Shown: one piece after another, positions 17,170 through 26,204 of the stretch | Layout: every line of letters starts with the position of its first letter | Numbering within the stretch: position 1 is the first letter of the stretch | Assembly (NCBI RefSeq): GCF_018070025.1 | Contig: NZ_JAGPYQ010000001.1 | Span: 2,542,001-2,606,000, forward strand | Direction: 5' to 3' | From: Streptomyces liliiviolaceus | Lineage (GTDB): Bacteria; Actinomycetota; Actinomycetes; Streptomycetales; Streptomycetaceae | Length of the DNA: 64,000 nt | Notes under the pieces: generated by a model | Told to the model about the DNA's origin: nothing | The model's database searches: none | What the model saw: the letters and a program-made list of their open reading frames with translations, nothing else | Made by a program: the position numbers and the translations under genes

Positions 17170-17814
17170 ATGCGAGAAACTCCCCAGCCCACCCTCCGGC
17201 CAACTCCCCCGCCCCGAAAGCGGCTGAAGTGGTACGCCGCCGCCGTCGGACTCGCCACCACCGGAGCGATCGTCCTCTCCAGCGGCGGCGCGACCGGCCA
17301 CGGCTACACCGACCTCCCCGTCAGCCGGCAGAAGCTCTGCCAGAACGGCGGCGTGGCCAACTGCGGTGACATCCAGTGGGAACCCCAGAGCGTCGAGGGC
17401 CCCAAGGGCTTCCCGGCGGCCGGGCCCGCGGACGGTCAGATCTGTTCCGGGAACCACGGCAACTTCGGCGCGCTCGACAAGGCGACGACGCCCTCGGGCG
17501 GTGCCTGGCCGACGACGAAGGTCAGCGGCGGGCAGAGCTACACCTTCCGCTGGCAGTTCACGGCACGGCACTCGACGACCGACTTCAAGTACTACATCAC
17601 CAAGAGCGGCTGGAACCAGAACGCTCCGCTGACGCGGTCCGCGCTGGACACCACCCCGTTCCTGACCGTCCCCTACAGCGGTCAGCCCCCGGCGACGCTC
17701 TCGCACAGCGGCACCCTGCCGTCGGGCCGGAGCGGACACCACGTGATCCTCGCGGTGTGGACGATCGCCGACACGAGCAACGCGTTCTACGCCTGCTCGG
17801 ACGTCACCTTCTGA
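17170..17814 (+). CDS. Chitin-binding lytic polysaccharide monooxygenase (AA10, Chb-like)
   Basis: A 214-residue secreted single-domain AA10 enzyme. The leader (residues 1-43, with KRLKWYAAAVGLATTGAIV) ends just before His44, which becomes the mature N-terminus; with His134 (TARHSTTDFKYY) it makes the copper histidine brace. Four cysteines can form two disulfides, and the final AFYACSDVTF carries the axial aromatic residue. These proteins bind and oxidatively cleave crystalline chitin or cellulose; the close match in pattern to Streptomyces Chb suggests chitin. ATG at 17170 with AGGAGCGG upstream. A DasR-like operator and a hairpin terminator flank it, so it is monocistronic. Confidence 0.92.
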   Translation: MRETPQPTLRPTPPPRKRLKWYAAAVGLATTGAIVLSSGGATGHGYTDLPVSRQKLCQNGGVANCGDIQWEPQSVEGPKGFPAAGPADGQICSGNHGNFGALDKATTPSGGAWPTTKVSGGQSYTFRWQFTARHSTTDFKYYITKSGWNQNAPLTRSALDTTPFLTVPYSGQPPATLSHSGTLPSGRSGHHVILAVWTIADTSNAFYACSDVTF

Positions 17815-17845
17815 GCGACCGCACGGCCACCCCCCACGGGTAGGT

Positions 17846-17882
17846 TCCACGCACGTCGGTATCGAGTGACGACGTGCGTGGA
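17846..17882. terminator. Terminator after LPMO gene
   Basis: TCCACGCACGTCG and its exact complement (13-bp stem, 11-nt loop) follow the LPMO stop by 31 bases. Confidence 0.75.
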
Positions 17883-17944
17883 GCTGTACCGCCCCCGCTC
17901 CCACCCCTCGTCATCTGACGCTCCGTCAATTATGGTGCGCCCCC

Positions 17945-19615
17945 ATGGGAGTCAGGAGCGTGGGCACGGGCGCGCGTACCGTCGCCGAACTCGTACAGGA
18001 ACGGTGGGACGACCACCGGCCGGGGCTGTGGTCCGGGGAACGGACCCTGACCCACCACGAAGTGGCCTCGGGCGCCGCCGCGCGGGCCGCGCTGTTCGCC
18101 GAGCTGCTGTCGCCCCGCGCGGAACCGCACATCGGCGTGCTGCTCGACAACACCCCCGAGTTCCCGCTCTGGCTGAGCGCCGCGGCCCTCGCGGGCGCGG
18201 CCGTCGCGGGGATCAACCCCACCCGCCGCGGCCCCGAACTCGCCCGCGACATCCTGCACACCGAATGCCGCGTCCTGGTCACCGAGCGGACCCACCTCCC
18301 GCTCCTGGACGGTCTCGAACTCCCGGGCGTACGCGTCCTGGTGACCGACACGCAGGCCTACGAGGACCTGCTCGCGCCCTACGCCGACGCGCGCCCCGAG
18401 CCGGGACCGGCGACCCCGCGCAGCCGCTTCCTCCTCTACTTCACCTCCGGCTCGACCGGCGCCCCCAAGGCGGCGATCTGCTCGCAGGGGCGGCTCGCGG
18501 CGGCCGGGCACTCGCTCGTCGGTCACTTCGGGGTGCGTGCGGACGACGTGCACTACATCTGCATGCCGATGTTCCACGGCAACGCCGTGATCGCCGACTG
18601 GGCACCCGCCCTCGCGGCCGGCGCGGGCGTGGCGCTGCGGCGCCGCTTCTCCGCCTCGGCCTTCCTGCCGGACGTACGGGCCTACGGGGCCACGTACTTC
18701 ACGTACGTGGGACGCGCCGTCCAGTACATCCTGCAGACCCCGGCCCGCGCCGACGACCGCGACAACCCGCTGCGCACGGGCTTCGGGACGGAGGCGGGGG
18801 CGGTGGACGCGGCGGCCTTCGAGGAGCGGTTCGGGGTGCGCCTGGTGGAGGGCTACGGATCGTCCGAGGGCGGGGCGGCGATCCAGTGGTCGCCCGGGAC
18901 GCCGAAGGGCGCGACCGGACGGGCGGCACCCGGCGACGACCTCGCGGTACTGGATCCGCGAACCCGCGCCGAGTGCCCCGCGGCGGTCTTCGGCCCCGAC
19001 GGTCTGCTGCTCAACGGCCACGAGGCCATAGGCGAGCTGGTGAACCGCGGCCCCAACCCCTTCGAGGGCTACTGGCGCAACCCGGCGGCGGACGCGGCCC
19101 GCGGCCGGGACGGCTGGTACTGGACCGGCGACCTCTTCTACCGGGACGCCGGGGGATTCCTGTACTTCGCGGGCCGCACCGACGACAGGCTCCGCGTCGA
19201 CAGCGAGAACCTGGCCGCCGCGGTGATCGAGAACATCCTCGCCCGCTACGAGGGCGCGGACGCCGTGGCCGTGTACGCCGTCCCCGACCCGGTCGCCGGC
19301 GACCAGGTCATGGCCACCGTGGCCGGCACGTTCGACCCGCTCGCCTTCGAGGCCTTCCTGGACGCCCAGCCGGACCTGGGCACCAAGATGGCCCCCCGTT
19401 TCGTACGGGTCCTCGACCGGATGCCGGTCACCGCCACCAACAAGATCCACCGGGCCGCACTGCGCCGCGAGGGCTTCCGGTGCGCGGACCCGGTGTGGTG
19501 GCGGCCGACGGGGGAGGCGGGGTGCACCGGATACCGGCTGCTGGAGAGCGCGGACGTCGAGGCGCTGGTGGAGCGGTACCGGGCGCGGGGGCGCGAGGAG
19601 CTGCTGTCGCGGTGA
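17945..19615 (+). CDS. Acyl-CoA synthetase (AMP-forming, FadD-like)
   Basis: A 556-residue member of the adenylate-forming superfamily. The P-loop motif LLYFTSGSTGAPKAA is at about residues 165-179, the A5-type motif YGSSEGGAAIQW about residue 305, the WYWTGDLFYRD motif about residue 395, and a C-terminal catalytic lysine in TATNKIHRA. It activates a carboxylic acid with ATP and transfers it to CoA. The acid cannot be deduced; fatty or branched acids are usual for this subtype. The ATG at 17945 has no strong ribosome site. It stands alone between the LPMO gene and a tRNA-Lys gene on the other strand. Confidence 0.87.
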   Translation: MGVRSVGTGARTVAELVQERWDDHRPGLWSGERTLTHHEVASGAAARAALFAELLSPRAEPHIGVLLDNTPEFPLWLSAAALAGAAVAGINPTRRGPELARDILHTECRVLVTERTHLPLLDGLELPGVRVLVTDTQAYEDLLAPYADARPEPGPATPRSRFLLYFTSGSTGAPKAAICSQGRLAAAGHSLVGHFGVRADDVHYICMPMFHGNAVIADWAPALAAGAGVALRRRFSASAFLPDVRAYGATYFTYVGRAVQYILQTPARADDRDNPLRTGFGTEAGAVDAAAFEERFGVRLVEGYGSSEGGAAIQWSPGTPKGATGRAAPGDDLAVLDPRTRAECPAAVFGPDGLLLNGHEAIGELVNRGPNPFEGYWRNPAADAARGRDGWYWTGDLFYRDAGGFLYFAGRTDDRLRVDSENLAAAVIENILARYEGADAVAVYAVPDPVAGDQVMATVAGTFDPLAFEAFLDAQPDLGTKMAPRFVRVLDRMPVTATNKIHRAALRREGFRCADPVWWRPTGEAGCTGYRLLESADVEALVERYRARGREELLSR

Positions 19616-19631
19616 GGCGGGCAACGCAAGA

Positions 19632-19653
19632 AGCCCCCGCTCTCGCGGAGGCT
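19632..19653. terminator. Imperfect hairpin downstream of tRNA-Lys (copy 2)
   Basis: AGCCCCCGC and GCGGAGGCT pair with one mismatch, between the convergent acyl-CoA synthetase stop and tRNA-Lys. It could serve both transcripts. Confidence 0.5.
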
Positions 19654-19669
19654 CCTGCTTGTGCTTCTG

Positions 19670-19743
19670 TGCGCCGCCAGGGACTCGAACCCCGGACCCG
19701 CTGATTAAGAGTCAGCTGCTCTAACCAACTGAGCTAGCGGCGC
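19670..19743 (-). tRNA. tRNA-Lys (CTT), copy 2
   Basis: A 74-nt tRNA on the minus strand, base-for-base identical to the copies at 13.4 and 34.3 kb. Anticodon CTT; 3' CCA not encoded. Confidence 0.97.
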
Positions 19744-19863
19744 GTGACTCTCGCCTTCCGCTCTCGCGGCTGGCGACAGGGAAAATACTACCCGGTCCTC
19801 AGGGGTGCTCCGGACCACCGGCGGGGCGGCGACGGATGCCGGGGTGCCGCTCGGACGGCCTGC

Positions 19864-20622
19864 TCAGATGGCCAGCGAGAGGAGCAGCGGCGCGGCGCCC
19901 CGGTTCAGGGTGTCGGCGGCCTCGCGCAGCCGGTGGGCGTGCTCCACCGGCAGGGAGAGGGCGAGGCAGCCCACGGCCGAGCCGGCCGTGATGGGGACCG
20001 CCGCGCAGACCGTGCCGATCGCGTACTCCTGGAGGTCGAGCACCGGCACGGTGGGTGCCTGGGCGTCGAGCCGGGACAGCAGCACCCGCTCGTTCGTGAT
20101 GGTGCGCGAGGTGAGCCGGGCCATGCGGTGACGGGAGAGGTGGTCGCGCCGGCCGTTGAGGTCGAGCTGGCCGAGGAGGCTCTTGCCGATCGCGCTGGCG
20201 TGGGCCGCGGAGCGGAAGTCCACCCATTCGTTGACCGCCGGGGTGGCCGGGCCCTCCGCGCACTGGGTGACGTGGATCTCACCGTCCACGTACCGGCTCA
20301 TGTAGACGGCGGCGCCGACCGAGTCGCGCAGCCGGTCGAGGTTCCGCTGGAGCTGGCCGCGCAGCGCCTCGTCCCGGTCGTGCACGGAGCCGAGCCGGCC
20401 GAAGGCCTCCCCGGTCACGTACGCCCCGTCCGCGAGCTGTTCCACGTATCCCTCGCGGCGCAGCATGCGCAGGAGGGCGGTGAGGCGCTCGGTGCCCAGG
20501 CCGGTGTGCCGGGCGAGCTCGATGTCGGTGATGCCGGTGGTGTGCCGCGCCACCGTCTCCAGGACGCGCAGGGCGTCCTGGGCCGAGTGGTACGGCGCGG
20601 TCGACTCACGCTTCAGCGCCAC
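19864..20622 (-). CDS. IclR-family transcriptional regulator
   Basis: A 252-residue regulator. The winged helix-turn-helix (residues 12-75) includes DIELARHTGLGTERLTALLRML; the GAF-like IclR effector domain (residues 85-250) includes SAIGKSLLG and AVPITAGSAVGCLALSLP. IclR proteins typically control nearby catabolic genes and bind small acids. The GTG at 20622 has GGGGGA upstream. It follows the ABC-transporter operon on the same strand after a 236-bp gap and so has its own promoter. The catabolic island from 20.9 to 29 kb is its most likely target. Confidence 0.88.
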   Translation of the reverse strand: MALKRESTAPYHSAQDALRVLETVARHTTGITDIELARHTGLGTERLTALLRMLRREGYVEQLADGAYVTGEAFGRLGSVHDRDEALRGQLQRNLDRLRDSVGAAVYMSRYVDGEIHVTQCAEGPATPAVNEWVDFRSAAHASAIGKSLLGQLDLNGRRDHLSRHRMARLTSRTITNERVLLSRLDAQAPTVPVLDLQEYAIGTVCAAVPITAGSAVGCLALSLPVEHAHRLREAADTLNRGAAPLLLSLAI

Positions 20623-20858
20623 GGTGATCCCCCTGCGCTTTTCGGCCCGGCGCGCGGATCGACGTCACGCGCATCGACCCGCACATCAACGCAGCCCGGA
20701 CGGCCGGGCCCCCTCCACGATAGCCGTCGGGCCGGGGGCGTGGAGGGGCTGTTGGCGGGATTGATGGCGCGATCCGATCCCCTCAGCAGTGGCTCACCCG
20801 TCCGGCATATGCCACAGGCGTGAGCCGGTGCCCCGGCCTCTCCGGCCGGGGCGGGGGA

Positions 20859-21677
20859 TCACAGCACCGCGCCGAGGAACTCCCTGGTCCTGTCGTGCTC
20901 CGGGTCGCCGAAGATCTTCTCCGGCGGCCCCGACTCCAGGACCCGCCCGGAGTCGAACATCAGCACCTGGTCGGAGATGTCCCGGGCGAAGCTCATCTCG
21001 TGCGTCACGCACAGCATCGTGATGTCGGTGCTGCGGGCGATGTCCCGCAGCACGTCGAGGACGCCCACGACCAGCTCGGGGTCGAGCGCGGACGTCACCT
21101 CGTCGAGGAGCAGCACCTGCGGCCGCATGGCCAGCGCCCGCGCGATCGCGACACGCTGCTGCTGCCCCCCGGAGAGCTGGCTCGGGTACTTGTCGATGTG
21201 CTCGGCCAGGCCCACCAGGTCGAGCAGTTCGCGGGCCCGCTCCTCGGCGGCGTCCTTGGACATGCCGAGCACGGTGACCGGCGCCTCGGTGATGTTGCGC
21301 AGCACCTTCATGTTGGGGAAGAGGTTGAACTGCTGGAAGACCATCCCGATGTTCTTGCGGACCTCGCGGATGTGCTTGTCGCCGGCCGGGACCAGCTTGC
21401 CGTTCTTCTCCTCGTGGGTGAGGTAGTCGCCGCCCACCTTGATGGTGCCCTCGTCGGGCTTGAGCAGGGTCATCAGCAGCCGCAGGATCGTCGTCTTGCC
21501 GGAGCCGGACGGGCCGATCAGTGTGACGTGCTTGCCGGACGCCACGGAGAAGTCGAGGTCGTCGAGGACCGTGTTGTCGCCGAAGCGCTTGGTGACCTTG
21601 TCGAACCGGATCAGCTCGCTGCCGTCCACGGCCGGGTTGGCGGCGGAGTCTTCTGTCAGGGGGGTGTCAGCGGACAA
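20859..21677 (-). CDS. ehuA: Ehu-type amino acid ABC transporter ATP-binding protein
   Basis: A 272-residue ABC ATPase with Walker A GPSGSGKTT, signature LSGGQQQRVAIARAL, Walker B VLLLDEVTSALD and switch VTHEMSFA. It belongs to the polar amino-acid (GlnQ/HisP) group, and the overall sequence and gene order B-C-D-A match the family annotated as ectoine/hydroxyectoine transporter EhuABCD. The TTG at 21677 is proposed as start because GGAG lies seven bases upstream and the preceding codons overlap the permease gene; the overlap is then 11 bp. It powers uptake by the two permeases encoded just upstream. The ectoine specificity is inherited annotation, not shown by the sequence. Confidence 0.85.
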   Translation of the reverse strand: MSADTPLTEDSAANPAVDGSELIRFDKVTKRFGDNTVLDDLDFSVASGKHVTLIGPSGSGKTTILRLLMTLLKPDEGTIKVGGDYLTHEEKNGKLVPAGDKHIREVRKNIGMVFQQFNLFPNMKVLRNITEAPVTVLGMSKDAAEERARELLDLVGLAEHIDKYPSQLSGGQQQRVAIARALAMRPQVLLLDEVTSALDPELVVGVLDVLRDIARSTDITMLCVTHEMSFARDISDQVLMFDSGRVLESGPPEKIFGDPEHDRTREFLGAVL

Positions 21678-22317
21678 GACGTCGCTCCAGGGCTCGCATG
21701 AGGAGGGAAGCCGGATAGGAAATGAGGATGAAGGCCACACCGATGACCGTCAGCGGCTCGGTGAACTGGAAGTTCTGCTGGGAGAACAGCCGCGCCTCAC
21801 CGAGCATGTCGAGGACGGTGATCGCCATCAGCAGCGGTGTGTCCTTGAGCATCGAGATGACGTAGTTGCCCAGCGCGGGCACCACCCGGCGGATCGCCTG
21901 CGGCAGGATCACCGCGGTCCACGTCCGGGTCATGGGCAGGTTCAGTGCCGTGGCCGCTTCCCATTGGCCGGCCGGCACGCCCTCGATACCGGCCCGGTAG
22001 ACCTGCATCGTGTACGTCGAGTAGTGCAGCCCGATGGCGACGACACCGGTGGTCATCGCGGAGAACGTGATGTTCCACTCGGGCAGCACGTAGAAGAGGA
22101 AGAACAGCTGGACCAGCAGCGGGGTGTTGCGGATGAACTCCGTGACGACCCCGACCGGCCAGCGCACCCAGCGGGTCGGCGTGCGCATCAGCAGCGCCCA
22201 CACGAGCCCGAGGGCGAAGGAGATCAGCGAGCCGAGCACCAGGGCCTGCAGGGTGACCAGCAGACCGTCCCAGAAGTGCGGCATGAAGTCGCCGACGGCA
22301 CTCCAGTCCCATGTCAT
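21667..22317 (-). CDS. ehuD: Amino acid ABC transporter permease (EhuD-type)
   Basis: A 216-residue inner-membrane permease with about five transmembrane helices. The EAA loop (QWEAATALNLPMTRTWTAVILPQAIRRVVPAL, given here by its ends at about residues 120-152) contacts the ATPase. It forms a heterodimeric channel with the upstream permease for a small amino-acid-like solute. Its ATG overlaps the TGA of that permease gene (ATGA). Confidence 0.87.
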   Translation of the reverse strand: MTWDWSAVGDFMPHFWDGLLVTLQALVLGSLISFALGLVWALLMRTPTRWVRWPVGVVTEFIRNTPLLVQLFFLFYVLPEWNITFSAMTTGVVAIGLHYSTYTMQVYRAGIEGVPAGQWEAATALNLPMTRTWTAVILPQAIRRVVPALGNYVISMLKDTPLLMAITVLDMLGEARLFSQQNFQFTEPLTVIGVAFILISYPASLLMRALERRLVR

Positions 22318-23033
22318 ACGGCACCTCCGCCGACTCCGGTGGTCTCCGGGCGGTGCAGCTCGCCCTGGGACACACCCTTCTCAGGAACTTCGCCGACCCC
22401 GGCCTTGAGCTTCTTCTCCAGCCCGCGCATGAGCCGCGTGAGCAGGAAGGCGATCACGAAGTAGATCAGCAGGATGTACGTGTAGATCTCCGCGCTCTCC
22501 TGCAGCGCGAGCCGCACGAGGTTGCCGCTGAAGGTCAGGTCGCCCATGCCCATCACGGACACCAGGGCGGTGCCCTTGAGCAGCTCGATCAGCAGGTTGG
22601 AGAAGGGCGGGATCATCTCCGGCACGGCCTGCGGCAGCAGGATCAGCCGCAGCCGCTGCCAGGGCGTGAAGCTGAGCGCGATACCGCCCTCGACCTGCGC
22701 CTTGTCGACGGAGTTCAGGGCGCCGCGCACGATCTCGGAGCCGTACGCCCCGTACGTCAGACCCAGTGCCAGGGTGCCCGCCCACAGCGGGACCAGCTGC
22801 CAGCCGAAGGCGATCGGCAGCACGAAGAACACCCAGAAGATCATGATCAGTGCCGAGGTGCCGCGGAACACCTCGGTGTAGAAGCCCGCGAGGAAGCGGA
22901 CGATCCACAGCCGGTGGACGCGTGCGATGCCCACGACGAAGGAGACGGCCCCGGCCAGCAGCGCGCTGAGGACCAGCAGCTGGACCGTGACCCAGATCCC
23001 CTTGAGGACGAGTTCCCAGAGTCCCGATGTCAT
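22314..23033 (-). CDS. ehuC: Amino acid ABC transporter permease (EhuC-type)
   Basis: A 239-residue permease of the HisM/GlnP type with about five membrane helices, an EAA loop near residues 115-145 (VEGGIALSFTPWQRLRLI) and a longer cytosolic tail than its partner. The ATG at 23033 is preferred over a GTG three codons upstream because it overlaps the TGA of the binding-protein gene in ATGA. It pairs with the downstream permease. Confidence 0.87.
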   Translation of the reverse strand: MTSGLWELVLKGIWVTVQLLVLSALLAGAVSFVVGIARVHRLWIVRFLAGFYTEVFRGTSALIMIFWVFFVLPIAFGWQLVPLWAGTLALGLTYGAYGSEIVRGALNSVDKAQVEGGIALSFTPWQRLRLILLPQAVPEMIPPFSNLLIELLKGTALVSVMGMGDLTFSGNLVRLALQESAEIYTYILLIYFVIAFLLTRLMRGLEKKLKAGVGEVPEKGVSQGELHRPETTGVGGGAV

Positions 23034-23965
23034 CCGCCGCACAACTCCTTCGCGGTCAAATCGGTCATCTCGTTCTTGGTGAAGCCGAAGGGCCGCAGGA
23101 TCCGCAGCAGCTCGCCGCTCTCCTTCATCTTCTTCAGCTCCACGTTGAAGGCGTCCCGCAGCTTCGTCTCCGTCGGGCGGAACGCGAAGCCGCCGCCGTC
23201 CGTGTGCGGCTTGCCGTCCACGAGGGGCGCGAACGGCTCCGTCGACTCCACCTTGCTTGACTTCTTGACGACCTCGCGGGTGGTCAGCGCCGTCCCGGCG
23301 AAGACGTCCACACGGCCCGCCTCGACGGCGTTCATGCCGGCGACCTGGTCCTGGACGATCAGGATGTCGCTCTCCTTGTACCCGGCCTCGACCGCGTACT
23401 GGATCTCCGCGTAGCCCGTTCCGGTCGCGAACTTCGCCCCCGACTTCACGACGTCCTTGTAGTCGCGCAGGTTCTTCGGGTTGCCCTTGCGGACGATGAA
23501 GGCGTCGAGCATCTGGTAGTCGGGGTCGGAGAAGATCACCTGGGCGCAGCGGTCGGCGTTGATGTACATCCCCGCGGCGACCACGTCGAACTGCTGGGAC
23601 TTCAGACCGGGAATGAGCGAGCCGAACTCCGTCGGCACGGGCTGTACGCGGTCCACCCCCAGCCGCTTGAAGATGACCCTCGCGAGTTCCGGGGCCTCAC
23701 CCGTGAGCTCGCCGTCCTTGTCGATGTAACCGAAGGGGATCTCGCCGGCGATACCGAGGCGGACGACACCCTGGGCCTTGAGCCGGTTCAGGAGATCACC
23801 GCCGTTCTCGCCCGACGCCGTGGCCACACGGCTGCAGCCGGCGGCACCGAGCGCGCCGAAGGCGCCGAGTGCCGTGACACCCGCCAGCAGTGACCGGCGG
23901 CTCGTGCCGCGGTTTCCGACGTCCGGCGAAGCTTCCCTAGAGTCGTTCCCAATTGGTGGAGCCAT
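23030..23965 (-). CDS. ehuB: ABC transporter substrate-binding lipoprotein (EhuB-type)
   Basis: A 311-residue extracellular binding protein of the amino-acid family (SBP_bac_3). The leader combines a twin-arginine motif (TSRRSLLAG) with a lipobox (GAAGC), so it is probably a Tat-exported lipoprotein. The mature part shows VRLGIAGEIPFGYIDKDGELTGE at its start and FDVVAAGMYINADR, typical of the fold. It captures the substrate for the two permeases. The ATG at 23965 has a weak ribosome site; longer in-frame starts exist but overlap the divergent promoter region. It is divergent from the DUF3830 gene, sharing a 97-bp intergenic promoter region rich in AT. Confidence 0.87.
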   Translation of the reverse strand: MAPPIGNDSREASPDVGNRGTSRRSLLAGVTALGAFGALGAAGCSRVATASGENGGDLLNRLKAQGVVRLGIAGEIPFGYIDKDGELTGEAPELARVIFKRLGVDRVQPVPTEFGSLIPGLKSQQFDVVAAGMYINADRCAQVIFSDPDYQMLDAFIVRKGNPKNLRDYKDVVKSGAKFATGTGYAEIQYAVEAGYKESDILIVQDQVAGMNAVEAGRVDVFAGTALTTREVVKKSSKVESTEPFAPLVDGKPHTDGGGFAFRPTETKLRDAFNVELKKMKESGELLRILRPFGFTKNEMTDLTAKELCGG

Positions 23966-24062
23966 GGCCGCGCGGCTACCCCAAGAGATGCAAATTATTC
24001 GGATTAATTCACGCCCCGATCCTGACGGCTGCGGTATTGACCCCGGGTGGACCATGGAACGC

Positions 24063-24563
24063 ATGGCTGACCGTTACATCGACGTGTCCCTGTCCAAGCG
24101 CGGAGTCCACTGCACGGCGAAGCTCCTCGACGACCGCGCACCGATCACCTGCGAAGCCGTCTGGAACGCGTTGCCGCTCGGCGGTGACGTCTACCACGCC
24201 AAATACGCCCGCAACGAGATCTACGCCCTGTTCCCGGCGTTCGCGCCGACGGAGCCACCCCTGGAGAACCCGACCGTCACGCCCATCCCGGGCGACCTCT
24301 GCTACTTCTCGTTCTCCGGCACGCAGCTGGGGTCGCAGGCGTACGGCTACGGGGGCGCGTCCGGCGTCAGCGCGGGCACGCCGGTGATCGACCTGGCCCT
24401 GTTCTACGAACGCAACAACCTGCTGCTCAACGGTGACGTGGGGTGGGTGCCGGGGATCGTGTGGGGCCAGGTGGTGGAGGGCCTGGACGCGATGGCATCG
24501 GCGTGCAACGACCTGTGGCGGGCGGGGGCGGTGGGCGAATCCTTGACGTTCCACCGCGCGTAG
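24063..24563 (+). CDS. DUF3830 family protein
   Basis: A 166-residue protein. The opening MADRYIDVSLSKRG, the central PLGGDVYHAKYARNEIY and GDLCYFSF, and the late LFYERNNLLLNGD GWVPG pattern fit the DUF3830 family, which has a cyclophilin-like predicted fold. Its function is unknown, but it is often next to transporters and hydrolases of small-molecule catabolism. The ATG at 24063 (residue MADRY) is chosen because GGGTGGA lies at a proper distance; another ATG three codons upstream sits only two bases from that site. Divergent from the transporter operon. Confidence 0.8.
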   Translation: MADRYIDVSLSKRGVHCTAKLLDDRAPITCEAVWNALPLGGDVYHAKYARNEIYALFPAFAPTEPPLENPTVTPIPGDLCYFSFSGTQLGSQAYGYGGASGVSAGTPVIDLALFYERNNLLLNGDVGWVPGIVWGQVVEGLDAMASACNDLWRAGAVGESLTFHRA

Positions 24564-24591
24564 CCCCGGGGCCGACCGGTGGATGGGCCCC

Positions 24592-24730
24592 TGCGACCCG
24601 GTGGGGGTTGCTCGCGCAGTTCCCCGCGCCCCTAGGAGGGGCTGCGCCCCATCAGGGGCGCGGGGAACGGCGCAATCTTTTGTCTTTAGGGGCGCGGGGA
24701 ACTGCGCGACACGCCCCCACCGGGCCGCAG
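24592..24730. repeat. Dispersed GC-rich intergenic repeat, copy 3 (three cores)
   Basis: One forward core (GTTCCCCGCGCCCCT) and two inverted cores (AGGGGCGCGGGGAAC) with the spacer ATCTTTTGTCTTTA, bounded by GGTGGGGG and its complement CCCCCACC. It fills the gap between the convergent DUF3830 and amidase genes. Confidence 0.85.
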
Positions 24731-24751
24731 GTGCCCCCGACCTGGCCGCTC

Positions 24752-26152
24752 CTACGCGCGCGGCGGCGCAACCCCCGCGATGCCCGCCGCATACAACGCA
24801 TGCGCCGTCCGCAGGACCACCGCGTCAGCGTGCCGCGCACCGACCACCTGCAACCCCACAGGCAGCCCACCCGAGTCCACCCCCACCGGCACCGTCGCAG
24901 CCGGCTGCTGCGTCATGTTGAAGGGGTACGTGAACGGCGTCCACCCCGTCCACCGGCGAAGCCCCGACCCACCCGGCACCTCCACCCCCGCCTCGAACGC
25001 GGTGATCGGCATCGTCGGCGTCACCAGCACGTCGTACGTGTCGTGGAACCGCCCCATCCGCCGCCCCATCTCCATCCGCACGTCCACCGCCGCGAGATAG
25101 TCCAGCGCGCTGAACCGCTCACCCAGCCCGACGATCTCCCGCAGCCCCGGATCGAGCAGCTCCCGCTGCCGCGGCCCGAGCCGCTGCGTCACGCGCGCCG
25201 CCCCGCTGAACCACAGCACGTGGAACGCCTCGACGGGGTCCGTGAAATCGGGGTCGGCCTCCTCGACGTACGCGCCGAGGGCCGCCAGCCCCTCCACCCC
25301 GCGCCGCACGGCCGCCGCCACCTCGGGCCGTACCGCGACCTGTCCGCCGAGGGAGGGCGAGTACGCCACCCGCAGCCCCCGCACACCACCGCCCAGCCCC
25401 TCCGCGTACGAGCCCGCCGGCGGCCCGAGGCCCGACCAGTCGCGGGTGTCCGGGCCGCTGATGACGTCCATCATCAGCGCCGCGTCCGCCGCGTCGCGCG
25501 CCATGGGCCCCACGTGCGCGAGCGTCCCGAACGCGCTCGCGGGATACAGCGGCACCCTCCCGTACGTCGGCTTCAGCGCGAAGATCCCGCAGAAGGAGCC
25601 GGGGATGCGGACGCTGCCGCCCCCGTCGGTGCCGAGCGACAGCGGACCCGCGCCCAGCGCCACGGCCGCCGCGCTCCCGCCGCTCGACCCGCCCGAGGTG
25701 CGCGAGAGGTCGTACGGGTTGCGCGTCACCCCCGACACCGGCGAGTCGGTGACGCCCTTCCAGCCGAACTCGGGGGTGGTCGTCCGGCCCAGGAACACCG
25801 CCCCGTGCTCGCGCAGCCGCGCCACCGACGGCGCGTCCTCGTCCCAGGCACCGGACGCGGACACGGTCCGCGACCCCCGCAGGGTCGGCCCGCCCCGCAT
25901 CAGCAGGATGTCCTTCACCGAGACCGGCACACCGTCCACGAGCCCGGCGGGCTCACCGCGCCGCCACCGCTCGGCGGACTCCGCGGCCTGCGCGAGCGCC
26001 GCCTCCTCGTCGAGGCGTACGAACGCGTTCACCGCGGGCTGGATCCCCCCGGCCCTGCGCAGCGCGGCCCGCACCGCGTCCACAGGGCTGAATTCGCCCT
26101 TGCGGTACCCCTCGACGAGTCGTACGGCCGTCAGTTCGGTGAGCTCGGTCAT
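24752..26152 (-). CDS. Amidase (amidase-signature family)
   Basis: A 466-residue cytosolic hydrolase of the amidase-signature family. The Ser-cisSer-Lys triad is intact: Lys80 (VSVKDILL), Ser156 in the TSGGSSGGSAAAVA loop, and nucleophile Ser180 (GTDGGGSVRIPG). The C-terminal domain ends with PVGLQVVGARHADAVVLRTA. These enzymes release ammonia from amides; substrates range widely. The ATG at 26152 has GGAGGGG twelve bases upstream. It is on the same strand as the dehydrogenase immediately upstream (52-bp gap), so the two are probably co-transcribed. Confidence 0.9.
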   Translation of the reverse strand: MTELTELTAVRLVEGYRKGEFSPVDAVRAALRRAGGIQPAVNAFVRLDEEAALAQAAESAERWRRGEPAGLVDGVPVSVKDILLMRGGPTLRGSRTVSASGAWDEDAPSVARLREHGAVFLGRTTTPEFGWKGVTDSPVSGVTRNPYDLSRTSGGSSGGSAAAVALGAGPLSLGTDGGGSVRIPGSFCGIFALKPTYGRVPLYPASAFGTLAHVGPMARDAADAALMMDVISGPDTRDWSGLGPPAGSYAEGLGGGVRGLRVAYSPSLGGQVAVRPEVAAAVRRGVEGLAALGAYVEEADPDFTDPVEAFHVLWFSGAARVTQRLGPRQRELLDPGLREIVGLGERFSALDYLAAVDVRMEMGRRMGRFHDTYDVLVTPTMPITAFEAGVEVPGGSGLRRWTGWTPFTYPFNMTQQPAATVPVGVDSGGLPVGLQVVGARHADAVVLRTAHALYAAGIAGVAPPRA

Positions 26153-26204
26153 CCGGTCATCCGCCCCTCCAACGTGTGCCCCAGACGTGCGCCCCCGACG
26201 GGTG

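Noticed and set aside
19616..19704. Frames ending in RRQGLEPRTR near the tRNA-Lys genes
   Set aside because: They are translations of the antisense strand of tRNA-Lys, recurring at all three tRNA copies.
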